Notes: a model not told the origin generated them from the sequence alone. Shown: positions 24,897 to 32,978, numbered from the stretch's first letter. The stretch: 37,327 bases of DNA from an uncultured Thiothrix sp. (GCF_937873765.1 NZ_CALMZC010000009.1:1-37327), one strand, 5' to 3'. Program-made: numbers and translations.

Positions 24897-26528
24897 CTAG
24901 GAAGAAATTTTGTGACGCCTCCTTTTTTTGCTGATGCGTTTGGAAACTTCTTTTGCCAAAGCAGCACAGCGTTCCTCAAAGAATAGGTCGTAGTTATTAT
25001 CTGTAACACCCCACTCCATTTTCACTAAGTGTGTATCCATGTGTTCATTTATAGCAGGATTGTTCTTTGAGAACTCTCTCATATACTTGGATGGAGGTTT
25101 CGCGCCAATCAGGCGTTTATTTAAGAAGTCATCAACAATAGTGATATTAGCGATGTGATTGATGTAAAAGTCATCGCTTCCTATCTTCTTGAGATAAGCT
25201 TTGGGGAAAAAATGGTGGTAGTTCTTGCTGTTGGCTTGGATCAACCAATCATTGCGAATATTGACCGCCGCTCCCGTATGAAATGACCTAGGTTGGAGTG
25301 AGGATAGAATACACAGCATTCCCTTTATGAAGCTCCTACTGGTGCTGAAAAAACCATTTTCTTGAATGTATTGGGCATTGATTCCTTCCCCAAAATCATA
25401 CTCAGGACACTCGTCTTCTAGTATTTGTTCAATGCGTCGGATGTCTTGGGTAAGTTTTGATTCTACAGCACTAGAATAGCGTTCAGATAACCCCACGCGC
25501 CAAAAGAAGTCGGTCAGCAATTTATGTTGTGCAGTGTTTGCAGGTTTGCCTTTAGTCTTGTAAAAAAAATACGCAATTGGTGCTATCAGTGCATGGTAGG
25601 GTAGCAATCGCAACACAGGCACATGCAGTGATTGTCGGAAGAAGTCAATAGCAGCTTTGATCGCTTGAGTGGCATCCTGCCATATCGCAACAAACTCCAT
25701 TTTATTGAGACGTAAAATATCTTGCCGTGTACAACTTCCTGTAAGTATCAAGGAAATAGTCTGTAATGCGGTAGCATTAGAAATCTCACCATACTCAATA
25801 TTGTCGAGTTCAGCGCATAGAGCATCAAACTTGTCAGCTAAATCAAACTCTTGGGTATTGGTGGATGCAGGCATGTAAGTTTTTGCAACCATGACTTCAA
25901 ACACACTCAAGGGCTTACCCCCCACGTTGATGCGGGTGAATATCTCTGTTGCCACTTCAATAGGTGCTTCTCTTACCTCAACGATGGAAAAGTTATGACC
26001 TAGCAAAGTGTTCTTGTACTGATCAATCTTGTCATGTAATTCTTCGTCGAAGCTAGCCAGTACCTTCAGACTTCCGTTAGTTAAATCCGTCAGTCTGATG
26101 TACGTACCATCATCTAACATCTCTATCTCGGTTGTCGCAATTTGTTCATCTTCTGTTGCTTTGAGGTTGACGTAAATTTCCGAGAAATCGTCGGTGCGTC
26201 CATCACGCTCAACCTTCACTCCCTTCAATGCGCAGAACAGACTTGTCATGCGCTGCTGTCCATCCAGCACATAGATCGTAAAGTCACCATCTGGCACGGG
26301 AGGAAGAGACATATTACCTAGGTTGCGAATAGCTCGAAGCTGTTCTTTAGTTTTCCATGTGATGAAAGTACCAATGGGATAGCCTTTCAGCAAGCTATCA
26401 ATCAGCATTGCAGATTGTTCCCTACTCCATACAAAGTTGCGTTGGAAGCGAGGGATTTTCACCAATCCTTTCTCAATATCAGCAATGAGGGTTTTGTACG
26501 GTGTATTTAACGGTGCTGGCAACTGCAT
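24897..26528 (-). CDS. DUF262 / GmrSD-like nuclease domain protein
   Basis: A 543-residue protein. The N-terminal DUF262 domain has IPRFQRNFVWS from residue 25 and the hallmark DGQQRMTSL from residue 89, a ParB-like NTP-hydrolysing fold. The C-terminal part has an HNH-like (DUF1524-type) pattern: NYHHFFPKAYL near 440, then HIANITIVD and PPSKYM. Such proteins include the GmrSD type IV enzymes that cut modified phage DNA, as well as many uncharacterised members. The ATG is preceded by GAG and lies 58 bp from a palindrome copy. It stands alone, not in an operon. Target preference cannot be told from the sequence. Confidence 0.88.
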   Translation of the reverse strand: MQLPAPLNTPYKTLIADIEKGLVKIPRFQRNFVWSREQSAMLIDSLLKGYPIGTFITWKTKEQLRAIRNLGNMSLPPVPDGDFTIYVLDGQQRMTSLFCALKGVKVERDGRTDDFSEIYVNLKATEDEQIATTEIEMLDDGTYIRLTDLTNGSLKVLASFDEELHDKIDQYKNTLLGHNFSIVEVREAPIEVATEIFTRINVGGKPLSVFEVMVAKTYMPASTNTQEFDLADKFDALCAELDNIEYGEISNATALQTISLILTGSCTRQDILRLNKMEFVAIWQDATQAIKAAIDFFRQSLHVPVLRLLPYHALIAPIAYFFYKTKGKPANTAQHKLLTDFFWRVGLSERYSSAVESKLTQDIRRIEQILEDECPEYDFGEGINAQYIQENGFFSTSRSFIKGMLCILSSLQPRSFHTGAAVNIRNDWLIQANSKNYHHFFPKAYLKKIGSDDFYINHIANITIVDDFLNKRLIGAKPPSKYMREFSKNNPAINEHMDTHLVKMEWGVTDNNYDLFFEERCAALAKEVSKRISKKRRRHKISS

Positions 26529-26585
26529 TTAAACTCGATTCCCCAATAAATAGAATTGTTGGTCAGATTATGCACTAATCAAATG

Positions 26586-26603
26586 GGTTTTACATGTAAA
26601 ACT
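26586..26603. repeat. Palindrome copy 3
   Basis: GGTTTTACATGTAAAACT, with a 16-bp perfect core at 26587-26602. It lies 58 bp upstream of the DUF262 start and could also sit at the promoter of the plus-strand replication operon. Confidence 0.88.
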
Positions 26604-26680
26604 CCCCGCCCCTTGCCATCTCCCCTCCCCTCGCCTACACTCGTTGATAACAACTGAACGGGACACCTATCCCACTTCTA

Positions 26681-26716
26681 GGCGGACAATCCGCCGCTTT
26701 CTTGAGCGGTTTTTTT
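26681..26716 (+). terminator. Intrinsic terminator overlapped by an alternative hairpin
   Basis: CCGCT (26694-26698) pairs with AGCGG (26705-26709) and is followed by seven T residues (26710-26716), an intrinsic terminator. Hairpin GGCGGA-caa-TCCGCC (26681-26695) shares its last two bases with the terminator stem, so the two compete. This is the geometry of an attenuator upstream of the HTH/O-like genes. Confidence 0.65.
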
Positions 26717-26735
26717 ATGTCCACAATCCGGCTTT

Positions 26736-26813
26736 CCGGGTGTGCGTGGCATACAAGACCGCCAATGGCGGAAATAAGCGCGTCGCTTCCTAGAAGGCGA
26801 TAGGTTCACCCGG
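26736..26813 (+). other. Multi-stem RNA element candidate in the leader
   Basis: CCGGGTG (26736-26742) and CACCCGG (26807-26813) form a closing stem. Inside are CCGCC-aat-GGCGG (26759-26771) and a bulged hairpin around CGCTTC...GAAGGCG (26784-26799). The element ends 43 bp before the first start codon. It is not a tRNA. It could be a regulatory leader or antisense-type RNA; no family match can be claimed by eye. Confidence 0.4.
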
Positions 26814-26856
26814 TACTCTTGTTACCTAAACCTAAAACTTCTATGGAGAGCTGCGT

Positions 26857-27231
26857 ATGTCAGAAACGCTGCCTGTTTATGCCCTGTCGTCAGGCACGGG
26901 GCAGTTGCCGCATTCCGCCTTGTTGGAATGGCCTGGCCTCACGGCTGAACAAATTGCCGTGTATGTGCAGATTGCCCGTGAACTGGGCTTTTGCCTCAAT
27001 ACCCTCCCCCCTACTCTTACCCCGCGTCAAACGGCTGTTGTGCTGGATGTGTCCGAAGGCACGTTGGAGCAATGGCGTTGTGTGTCTGCGGAGTTGCGCC
27101 CCAATTGCCCGGTGTTGCCGTTCCAGAAAACGGGCAGGTCGGTGCGTTATCCTGTTTGGGAAGTGGCGAAGTTTATCCGCTTGCATACCTTTGTGCGTTC
27201 CGGCCAACGGCTGGAGGGGGTGTGTGCATGA
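26857..27231 (+). CDS. MerR/excisionase-type helix-turn-helix protein
   Basis: A 124-residue small DNA-binding protein. LTPRQTAVVLDVSEGTLEQWR at about 54-74 is a helix-turn-helix and GRSVRYPVWEVAKFIR at about 93-108 is the wing and following helix typical of HTH_17 (AlpA/excisionase-like) proteins. GGAG lies 8 bases before the ATG. Its stop overlaps the O-like start in ATGA, so the two are coupled. By context it may regulate replication or excision of the element, or act as an accessory initiator. The exact role is unknown. Confidence 0.8.
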   Translation: MSETLPVYALSSGTGQLPHSALLEWPGLTAEQIAVYVQIARELGFCLNTLPPTLTPRQTAVVLDVSEGTLEQWRCVSAELRPNCPVLPFQKTGRSVRYPVWEVAKFIRLHTFVRSGQRLEGVCA

Positions 27232-28517
27232 ATTCATTAGTCACTATTCTGGATGCCGCCCTTGCTGCCGATCTGGGCAAACGCCAATGGGCAGTGTTTG
27301 CTGCTGTACTGCGCCAGACCTTGGGCTACCGCAAGGTATCTGATGATCTGTCATCTGGGCGGTTGTCACAGTTGACGGGGATACAGCGCAACCATATCTG
27401 GCAGGCCAAGCAGGAGCTGGTGGATAAAGGGCTGCTGGTCAGTGCGCCGGGGAAGTTTGGCGAGGTACTGGAGTTTGCAGTTTTACATGAAAAACTTTCC
27501 GGTGGTTTTTTTGCTTATCCCTCCCCTACCCCTGTTCGTGCTACAGATTCCGGCTATGCAGTGCAACAATCTGCTACAAATTCCGGGGAGGTATCTCAGG
27601 GATTTATTACGGTATCAGTATCTGCTACAGATTCCGGCGTGGGGGATGGGGGAAGCAGGGAAGTTTTACATGAAAAACTTTCATCCCCCTGCCCTGCCCT
27701 GTCCTCCGCCCGGTTGGTGGCTGTTCAGCCTGATTTGGGCGTGCCTGCGTCCCAATTTAGGCCGGAAACCGTCCCAAAACAGGACATATCACTAAGTAAC
27801 CTTACACAAAGCAACCACGACAACAGTAAACCTGCCCTGCCCTCACCCCAAACCGCTGTTTTGCCCACGGCTTCATTGGGTCGTGTGGGGGTAGATGGGG
27901 TTGCGTTGTTTGGGGAAGGCGTTGATGTATCTGCTACAGATTCCGGGTTGAGCCGCCCGTCTGTTTCTTCTTGCCGTTCATCTGCTACAGATTCCGGGTG
28001 TGCCGGATTGCCTGCTTTGGCGGGGGAACTGGAGTGGCCTGCGGGTCTGGAGGCGGGAATGCGTCAGGATATGGCGGGGTTGTTGTGTGGCCTTGCGGTG
28101 CAGACAGCCCAATCCGTGCTGGATGTGCTGGCAATGGGGCTGGAGGCCGGGAAGGTACGCAAGCCCTTGGCTTACCTGCGGGTGTTAGTGCGTTCAGCCC
28201 ACAACGGGGAACTGGTGACAACAGAGGCACAGGCATGGCGTGAAAGACGCTCGCGTGAACGAGCCTTGCAGGTTCCAACATCGGTGTTTGAACGTGCCGG
28301 GGAATTGGCATGGATACAGCAGCTTGCCGATTTGCAGGGGCTTCCTGTGGACGTGGTGGCTTCCCAACTAGGGGTGAAGATGCGGCTACCACACCGGACA
28401 ACAGTGGAGGCAGTTGGTGCGGCAGCCGCGAGTGATATGCCAGCCCCGCAGTGGAAACGGGACAGGCACAAAGAACCCCCGTCGGGCTACGGGGGAGTAC
28501 GGAGTGTAAGCGCATGA
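27228..28517 (+). CDS. Phage lambda O-like replication initiator
   Basis: A 429-residue protein. Residues about 1-80 match the phage replication protein O N-terminal winged helix: NSLVTILDAALAADLGKRQW, then RQTLGYRK, then SQLTGIQRNHIWQAKQELVDKG. In lambda this domain binds iterons lying inside the O gene. Here the central part (about 100-260) is low-complexity and holds five in-frame copies of (S)AT(D/N)SG encoded by near-identical DNA, matching that arrangement. The C-terminal part (about 265-430) is helical with a PLAYLRVLV segment, in the place of the partner-binding region of O. Translation starts at the ATG within ATGA, with GGAGGGGG seven bases upstream; a longer upstream open frame is a shadow. 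No lambda P-like helicase loader or replicative helicase gene is visible in the window. Confidence 0.88.
   Translation: MNSLVTILDAALAADLGKRQWAVFAAVLRQTLGYRKVSDDLSSGRLSQLTGIQRNHIWQAKQELVDKGLLVSAPGKFGEVLEFAVLHEKLSGGFFAYPSPTPVRATDSGYAVQQSATNSGEVSQGFITVSVSATDSGVGDGGSREVLHEKLSSPCPALSSARLVAVQPDLGVPASQFRPETVPKQDISLSNLTQSNHDNSKPALPSPQTAVLPTASLGRVGVDGVALFGEGVDVSATDSGLSRPSVSSCRSSATDSGCAGLPALAGELEWPAGLEAGMRQDMAGLLCGLAVQTAQSVLDVLAMGLEAGKVRKPLAYLRVLVRSAHNGELVTTEAQAWRERRSRERALQVPTSVFERAGELAWIQQLADLQGLPVDVVASQLGVKMRLPHRTTVEAVGAAAASDMPAPQWKRDRHKEPPSGYGGVRSVSA
27479..27496. repeat. Near-palindrome inside O-like gene, copy a
   Basis: AGTTTTACATGAAAAACT, one base (T to A) away from the intergenic palindrome. 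It encodes the VLHEKLS segment of the initiator. Confidence 0.8.
27537..27997. repeat. Iteron array; candidate replication origin
   Basis: Five directly repeated copies of TCTGCTACAGATTCCGG or its A variant, starting at 27537 (first two bases differ), 27570, 27621, 27930 and 27981. All are in the same reading frame of the O-like gene, with spacings of 33, 51, 309 and 51 bp. The 309-bp gap contains a moderately AT-rich stretch at about 27784-27832 that could be the unwinding region. Identical codons in dispersed copies argue for DNA-level function. Confidence 0.75.
27662..27679. repeat. Near-palindrome inside O-like gene, copy b
   Basis: A second AGTTTTACATGAAAAACT, identical to copy a and again encoding VLHEKLS. 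It lies between the third and fourth iterons. Confidence 0.8.
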
Positions 28518-28834
28518 CCGAGACAAGTGCAATGCCCTCCCCTGCCCTCATGGTGAATGGGGCTGTCATGGATCAGGACAGCCAACCTCCCGTCCCGGTA
28601 CGTGCCGTGCTGCGTTTTGTGCTGGGGCTTTGGGATGGTTTGGTCTGGCTGCTGTTGGTGGCTTTGCCCGGTGTGTGGCAGAGCCTGAACCTTGCCGGGT
28701 TTGCCCTGCACTTCCCCTACGTGCTGATTGGTCTGGTGATTCTGGGTGGTGTGTATTACGCCATTCGTGCCTGGGCTGACGGGCATCTGTTGTGGTTCAG
28801 TGCGGTGCTGTTCCTGTTGGGTACATGGATGTAA
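28514..28834 (+). CDS. Small multi-span membrane protein
   Basis: A 106-residue protein with a soluble N terminus of about 28 residues and three hydrophobic segments (about 31-57, 65-83 and 90-106), the last ending at the C terminus. No family recognised. The start overlaps the O-like stop (ATGA), so it belongs to the replication operon. The next gene starts 13 bp after its stop. It could partner the larger membrane protein downstream. Confidence 0.75.
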   Translation: MTETSAMPSPALMVNGAVMDQDSQPPVPVRAVLRFVLGLWDGLVWLLLVALPGVWQSLNLAGFALHFPYVLIGLVILGGVYYAIRAWADGHLLWFSAVLFLLGTWM

Positions 28835-28847
28835 CAAGGAGTTTGTA

Positions 28848-30440
28848 ATGATTACATTGGAAAAACTGGATACCTTACGCGGTAAGCCGGAAGAACTGAA
28901 AGACATGAAATCTGTCCGCCAATTAGTGGATGACCTGACCAAAGCCAACTGGCTGTTATGGCTGGCGGGTGTGGCAGCCTTTCTCGCTTCTGCCATGTTT
29001 GTGGTGAAGTATTTTGTCGGCGGCGACCTGACCCCATCCGTCTGGACGGGTGAGCAATGGGCTAATGCGTGGCTGGGTTTGGGCATCACCTTGGTGGTGA
29101 CATTCGGGCAAGGGCTGCTGTATGCCAGTGGCTACAAGGGGCCTGCTGCACTTATTGCTACCTGCATTGTGGTGTTCTTCGGGTTGTTTTCCGAGGTATC
29201 GCAATCCATGGAACGCGAAGATGCCACCGTGCGCCACCGTTCCGAGAACTCACCTGTGTTCCAGACGGCACTGGGCAGTATCGGCAAACTGACCGACAAA
29301 GCGGCAGCACCCTCCCCTGCCCAACAAGCATTAGCAGCCGCCCAAGGGGAAGTGCATCGCTGGGAAGCCGAGCAGCAAAAGAAAGCCCAATGCCATACCT
29401 GTAGTGAATACAGCACCCGCACCATCGGCAGCAAACTGGCAGAAGCGCAAGGGAGGGTAGCCGCAGCGCGTGAACAGGTAGCGGCTTACCAGACCAGTAA
29501 TGCCTCTGCCCTGTCCACTGCCATTGCCCAGGCCAAGGCGTTGGAATATGACGAGGACAAGCATTACGGCATGATCCGTTTGCTGAAACATATGTTCAGC
29601 GTGGAAGGCATCGTGGCATCTTTCTTGTTCTCGGTGGTGGTGATTGGTACGTTTGAGTACATCTTCCATTTCATTGGCACGTATGTCGGCAACCACCGCA
29701 AGGCGCTGCAATTGCTGGGGCTGAATGCCGATGGTTCCCCGTTTGAACCTGCCCCCTCGTTACCTGCCCTACCCTCATCTGCCTTGGCCTCACCTACCCT
29801 ACCTGTTGCCGCCGGTATGGGTGGTACAGGGCAAACGGCAGTGTCTGGCACGGGTGCGGGTACGGCAAGTGGCGCAGGTGTATCACCCCTACCCGGCATG
29901 ATCCCTGTTGACCATTTCGCACGGGATTGGTTGCGCATGGATTACTCCACCACTAACCCTACCTTCCCTATGCCCGGTTTTTCCCCGCCTGTTAACCCTC
30001 TCACCCCCGGTGCTTCCAGCCTGTCCAGCCTTACGGGTAAGGTAAAGCACCAGGGTCATGGCGGTCAGGGTAGTCAGCGTACAGGTACGCCACACCCCGG
30101 TACGGCAGGTGCAAAACAGGTAACGGGTAAGTACCTTACGGGTAAAGCCGGTGAGGGCAATGAGGTGCAGGTGGCCGAGTCTGTCTACCTGACCTTGTGC
30201 AAACTGGTCAGGGGAGGGCAGTTGCGTCCCAGCCGTCCTGGCTTGAAAAAGGCACTCCAGAAAATGCAGGTTGGCAGCAATCAGGTGGAACGGCAGGCAA
30301 TGGCCGACCTGATCCTGCGGCACATGGAACAGGATGGCGTGGTGTACCGCAATCCGGCGTACACTGGCCCCAGTTGTGGGCTGGGTGAATTCCTGCCTGT
30401 ATTGGAAGTCAAACAGACAGCACTGGCTTTGGCAGGTTAG
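28848..30440 (+). CDS. Large membrane protein with coiled coil and C-terminal winged-helix-like domain
   Basis: A 530-residue protein of no family I recognise. Visible layout: three membrane segments (about 34-57, 72-93, 99-117); a soluble Ala/Glu/Gln-rich coiled-coil region (about 155-235) with a CHTC pair at 182-185; a fourth membrane segment (about 253-277); a long Pro/Gly/Ala/Ser linker (about 300-435); and a compact C-terminal domain (about 440-505) whose GLKKALQKMQVGSNQVERQ and MEQDGVVYRNP recall the FtsK gamma winged helix. AAGGAG lies six bases before the ATG. A membrane anchor joined to a possible DNA-binding domain would suit tethering, partition or conjugation of the element. There is no ATPase motif. 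Confidence 0.8.
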   Translation: MITLEKLDTLRGKPEELKDMKSVRQLVDDLTKANWLLWLAGVAAFLASAMFVVKYFVGGDLTPSVWTGEQWANAWLGLGITLVVTFGQGLLYASGYKGPAALIATCIVVFFGLFSEVSQSMEREDATVRHRSENSPVFQTALGSIGKLTDKAAAPSPAQQALAAAQGEVHRWEAEQQKKAQCHTCSEYSTRTIGSKLAEAQGRVAAAREQVAAYQTSNASALSTAIAQAKALEYDEDKHYGMIRLLKHMFSVEGIVASFLFSVVVIGTFEYIFHFIGTYVGNHRKALQLLGLNADGSPFEPAPSLPALPSSALASPTLPVAAGMGGTGQTAVSGTGAGTASGAGVSPLPGMIPVDHFARDWLRMDYSTTNPTFPMPGFSPPVNPLTPGASSLSSLTGKVKHQGHGGQGSQRTGTPHPGTAGAKQVTGKYLTGKAGEGNEVQVAESVYLTLCKLVRGGQLRPSRPGLKKALQKMQVGSNQVERQAMADLILRHMEQDGVVYRNPAYTGPSCGLGEFLPVLEVKQTALALAG

Positions 30441-30462
30441 GGGAGTCGGGTTGGCAGGGCAG

Positions 30463-30486
30463 GGGAGTTTTACATGTAAAACTCCC
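30463..30486. repeat. Palindrome copy 4 (24 bp)
   Basis: The palindrome core is extended by GGG/CCC to a perfect 24 bp. It lies between the large membrane gene and the secreted-protein gene, 47 bp before the latter's start. Confidence 0.92.
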
Positions 30487-30533
30487 TTGGTCAGAACGTG
30501 AGGGTGGATGAAACAAGCAAGAGGAAAAACATC

Positions 30534-31265
30534 ATGCGTCAATTGTTGGCAATAGGGTTGGCAGTAGCCACTTGGGTTGGAGGTTCGCTTGCATGGGCGG
30601 AATCGGCCTTACCGGAACCTGCATGGCAGGCCGGTTGGTCATGTGGACAGGCTGTCACGCCTGACCGCAAGCTGGTGCAGGGATTGCTGGATGCGGGGGA
30701 GCTGCATGGTTACGTGGTGAATGGCGTGACCCTGCCTGTCTTGGTGGGTGAGCGTATGGAAGGGATGGGGACGGTGGTTTTCATCCAGCGGGCAGGGCAG
30801 TGGCAACTTTACCCGGTGGCTGAAGGCCATCGGGTGGAAGGGGCATACAGTACCCCGGCCTATGACCGTTTCATGCTGTTCAGCATGTGGGGGATTGAAG
30901 GCCCAGGTTCGGAATATACGGTACTGCGCGGAAAAGGGCAGTTTGCCGGTGTGGACTGTACCTCAGTGACATTCCCGGCAGACTTGAACCAGCCCGCATG
31001 GGTCAATGAATACCTGGTGCTGGAAGACTTCAATATCGGCAAAGATGGCAGTGGTGCGCTCATCGGTTCTGTTTACCGTGAGCGTGACGGCAACGAGACC
31101 AAAGACTGGTATCGCTACACGACCAACGACTGGGGTAAAACGTGGGGTAGGGCAGTGCAGGTTGATGACACCAGCAAGGCATTGACCGGTGTGTTCCAGC
31201 CTGCCATCGAGGTCAAACCATCGCGTGAGTTACTGGACAGTTTGCTGGGGAGCTTGCCGAAGTAG
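30534..31265 (+). CDS. Secreted protein of unknown function
   Basis: A 243-residue protein. The N terminus MRQLLAIGLAVATWVGGSLAWA is a clear Sec signal peptide, with likely cleavage after AWA. The mature part is beta-rich in pattern, with two Cys (in WSCGQAV and VDCTSV) that could form a disulphide in the periplasm. No family recognised. The ATG is preceded by AGAGG at good spacing; an earlier GTG in frame would spoil the signal peptide. It is flanked on both sides by palindrome copies, the downstream one starting at the last base of its stop codon. Confidence 0.82.
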   Translation: MRQLLAIGLAVATWVGGSLAWAESALPEPAWQAGWSCGQAVTPDRKLVQGLLDAGELHGYVVNGVTLPVLVGERMEGMGTVVFIQRAGQWQLYPVAEGHRVEGAYSTPAYDRFMLFSMWGIEGPGSEYTVLRGKGQFAGVDCTSVTFPADLNQPAWVNEYLVLEDFNIGKDGSGALIGSVYRERDGNETKDWYRYTTNDWGKTWGRAVQVDDTSKALTGVFQPAIEVKPSRELLDSLLGSLPK

Positions 31266-31290
31266 GAAAGTTTTACATGTAAAACTTTCC
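31265..31290. repeat. Palindrome copy 5 (26 bp)
   Basis: The core is extended by GGAA/TTCC to a perfect 26-bp palindrome beginning on the G of the TAG stop of the secreted-protein gene. It is the longest copy. Confidence 0.92.
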
Positions 31291-31342
31291 TGTGGAGGTG
31301 GTTGTTTGGGATGGGGGTAGGGGTATCTTTGGAGTAGGGGAG

Positions 31343-31786
31343 TCAAGGACACCAGGCTTCCGCCAACCTGTCCCAGTCTATGGCCTTGATGCGCTCCAAT
31401 ACCGCTTCATCAATCGGTAGGGCAAACGTTTCCTGAAACCAGACCGCCGCCAGAATGGAGGCAAACGCAATGTCTTCATCGCCTTCCCGCATTACACCAT
31501 TCGAGCGGAACAGGGCAGTGCAGGCAATGTAGGGGATGCGTTCCACAGGTTTACCCCGATGGCTTGTACGTTTCCTGCCATCCGCATCCAACACATCCAG
31601 TACAGGAGGTGTGACGACAAACGCATAATGGGTGTGCATTTCCTGTTGGGCTGTTTGGCGGAACTGGCTGATCAGATCCTGGTTGTATTCCCGGTTAGGG
31701 ACACCCAGCAGCAACCCGGCATAGGTATGGCTCTGGTTCAAATCCCGGAGATAAACCTCACGACCTGAATGTAGGGTAATGAGCAT
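31343..31786 (-). CDS. Hypothetical protein
   Basis: A 147-residue soluble protein of no family I recognise. The N terminus LITLHSGREVYLRDLNQSHTYAGLLLGVPN looks well ordered; the middle has VTPPVLDVLDADGRKRTSH and a YIACTALFRS strand. ATG at 31786 is chosen over an upstream in-frame start because the extra 24 residues look non-coding. It is convergent with the secreted-protein gene and lies downstream of Fic, with a palindrome copy between. The even codon pattern and a sensible fold-like composition support a real gene. Confidence 0.7.
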   Translation of the reverse strand: MLITLHSGREVYLRDLNQSHTYAGLLLGVPNREYNQDLISQFRQTAQQEMHTHYAFVVTPPVLDVLDADGRKRTSHRGKPVERIPYIACTALFRSNGVMREGDEDIAFASILAAVWFQETFALPIDEAVLERIKAIDWDRLAEAWCP

Positions 31787-31896
31787 GGTATCCGTTTCTC
31801 TGGTTGGATATTTGAGAATAGTGCCTTGCGATGGGGAAAAGAAGCAGGGACTAGTCACTCGCTATCGGTGGTGGCAGGCATCTACCTGCACATGGG

Positions 31897-31918
31897 GGAG
31901 TTTTACATGTAAAACTCC
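31897..31918. repeat. Palindrome copy 6 (22 bp)
   Basis: The core is extended by GG/CC to 22 bp. It lies 8 bp beyond the Fic stop and 111 bp before the hypothetical gene at 31786. Confidence 0.92.
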
Positions 31919-31925
31919 TCTGTTG

Positions 31926-32978
31926 TCATGGCAACGGCAGGGAATACCATGTGCCTTTGCCAACCCCATTCTGTTGTAGCAGCCCGCTGCGCACCAACTC
32001 TTCCAGCCTTTTCCTGATGGTGGGGCGATTGGCCTGGGTGGCAAGCAAGATTTCCCCGGTGGTGATCCTGCCGTTTTCCCGTGCCAGTTCCAGAATGTCC
32101 GCCGACAATTGGGGCAGTGCTTGCAGGAAATGACGTTCCCGTTCCACTTTCTTCAGCAGGTTGTCTTTCTGCTTCTTCATGGAGCGCAGGAAAAACAGTA
32201 ACCAATGTCCCCATTCCGGGGTGTCACTTTTCAGGGTGGACTGGGTGCGACGCAGTGCCAGGTAATAGCTTTCCTTGTTGGCTTCCACCACGCTTTCCAA
32301 AGAACTGTAAGGGACATACACATAACCCACTTTTAGTAGGAGCAGGGTAGTGAGGATGCGCGATAGCCTACCGTTACCATCCTGAAAAGGGTGGATCGCT
32401 AGAAAGCGCACGACAAACACTGCCACGATCACCAAGGGATGCAGGAGGCGGTCAAGCAAGGCTTGGTTCGTCCATTCCAGCAGTTCTTGCATTTGTAGCG
32501 GGGTTTCAAACGGGCTGGCAGTCTCAAAGATGATGCCTATTTCCTTGCCGTCCGCACCAAAAGCCGCCACGCTGTTGGAAAGACTTTTGTAAGCCCCCCT
32601 GTGGCGTTCGTCCTTGTCGCTGTATTTCAGCAACAGGCTATGCAGTTGCTTGATGTGGTTCTCGGTCAGGGGAATGCTGGTATACGACTCAAACAGCAGT
32701 TGCATGACCTCGGCATAACCTGCCACTTCCTGTTCATCGCGGGTGCTGAACTGGCGTTGCTGCAAGTTTTGCAGCAGGTGTTCCACTTCTCGGTCGGTCA
32801 GTTTCACGCCTTCAATACGGGTGGAGGAGGCAACACTTTCCACCGTTGCCACATGGCGTAATGCTGCCAAGCGTTCCGGGGCAAGGTTCTGGTAGACACG
32901 CCAGCCGCCTTTGAACTCGTCGATTTCCGCAATGAGGTTGAGGGTTTCAGAGGTAATGTCGGGTCTGACGGGGTGCAT
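31926..32978 (-). CDS. Fic-family AMPylase-type protein with N-terminal inhibitory motif
   Basis: A 350-residue protein. The Fic motif HPFQDGNGRLSR is complete at 196-207, including the catalytic His and the phosphate-binding GNGR. SSTRIEG at 51-57 matches the (S/T)xxxE(G/N) inhibitory helix placed N-terminal to the Fic core, so this is a class II, self-inhibited member. The C-terminal 60 residues (ITTGEILLATQANRPTIRKRLEELVRSGLL) form a winged helix-turn-helix, common in this Fic subgroup. Fic enzymes usually transfer AMP to a protein; the target is unknown. It stands downstream of AbiEi, in the same direction, 33 bp away. Confidence 0.93.
   Translation of the reverse strand: MHPVRPDITSETLNLIAEIDEFKGGWRVYQNLAPERLAALRHVATVESVASSTRIEGVKLTDREVEHLLQNLQQRQFSTRDEQEVAGYAEVMQLLFESYTSIPLTENHIKQLHSLLLKYSDKDERHRGAYKSLSNSVAAFGADGKEIGIIFETASPFETPLQMQELLEWTNQALLDRLLHPLVIVAVFVVRFLAIHPFQDGNGRLSRILTTLLLLKVGYVYVPYSSLESVVEANKESYYLALRRTQSTLKSDTPEWGHWLLFFLRSMKKQKDNLLKKVERERHFLQALPQLSADILELARENGRITTGEILLATQANRPTIRKRLEELVRSGLLQQNGVGKGTWYSLPLP

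Larger units (their letters stand above)
26529..26856. other. Structured leader region of the replication operon
   Basis: A 328-bp gap between divergent genes. It holds a palindrome copy, two overlapping alternative hairpins ending in a T7 tract, and a multi-stem element, all entered separately. The layout suggests a transcript starting near 26600 that is controlled before reaching the HTH and O-like genes. Confidence 0.6.

Noticed and set aside
26736..26813. tRNA gene
   Set aside because: Stems do not make a cloverleaf and there is no anticodon arm or T-loop in the right place.
27537..27997. CRISPR array
   Set aside because: Repeats are only 17 bp, spacing is irregular, they are inside a coding gene and no cas genes are present.
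27985..28569. 194-codon minus-strand frame
   Set aside because: Antisense to the O-like gene, with proline/arginine-rich shadow composition.
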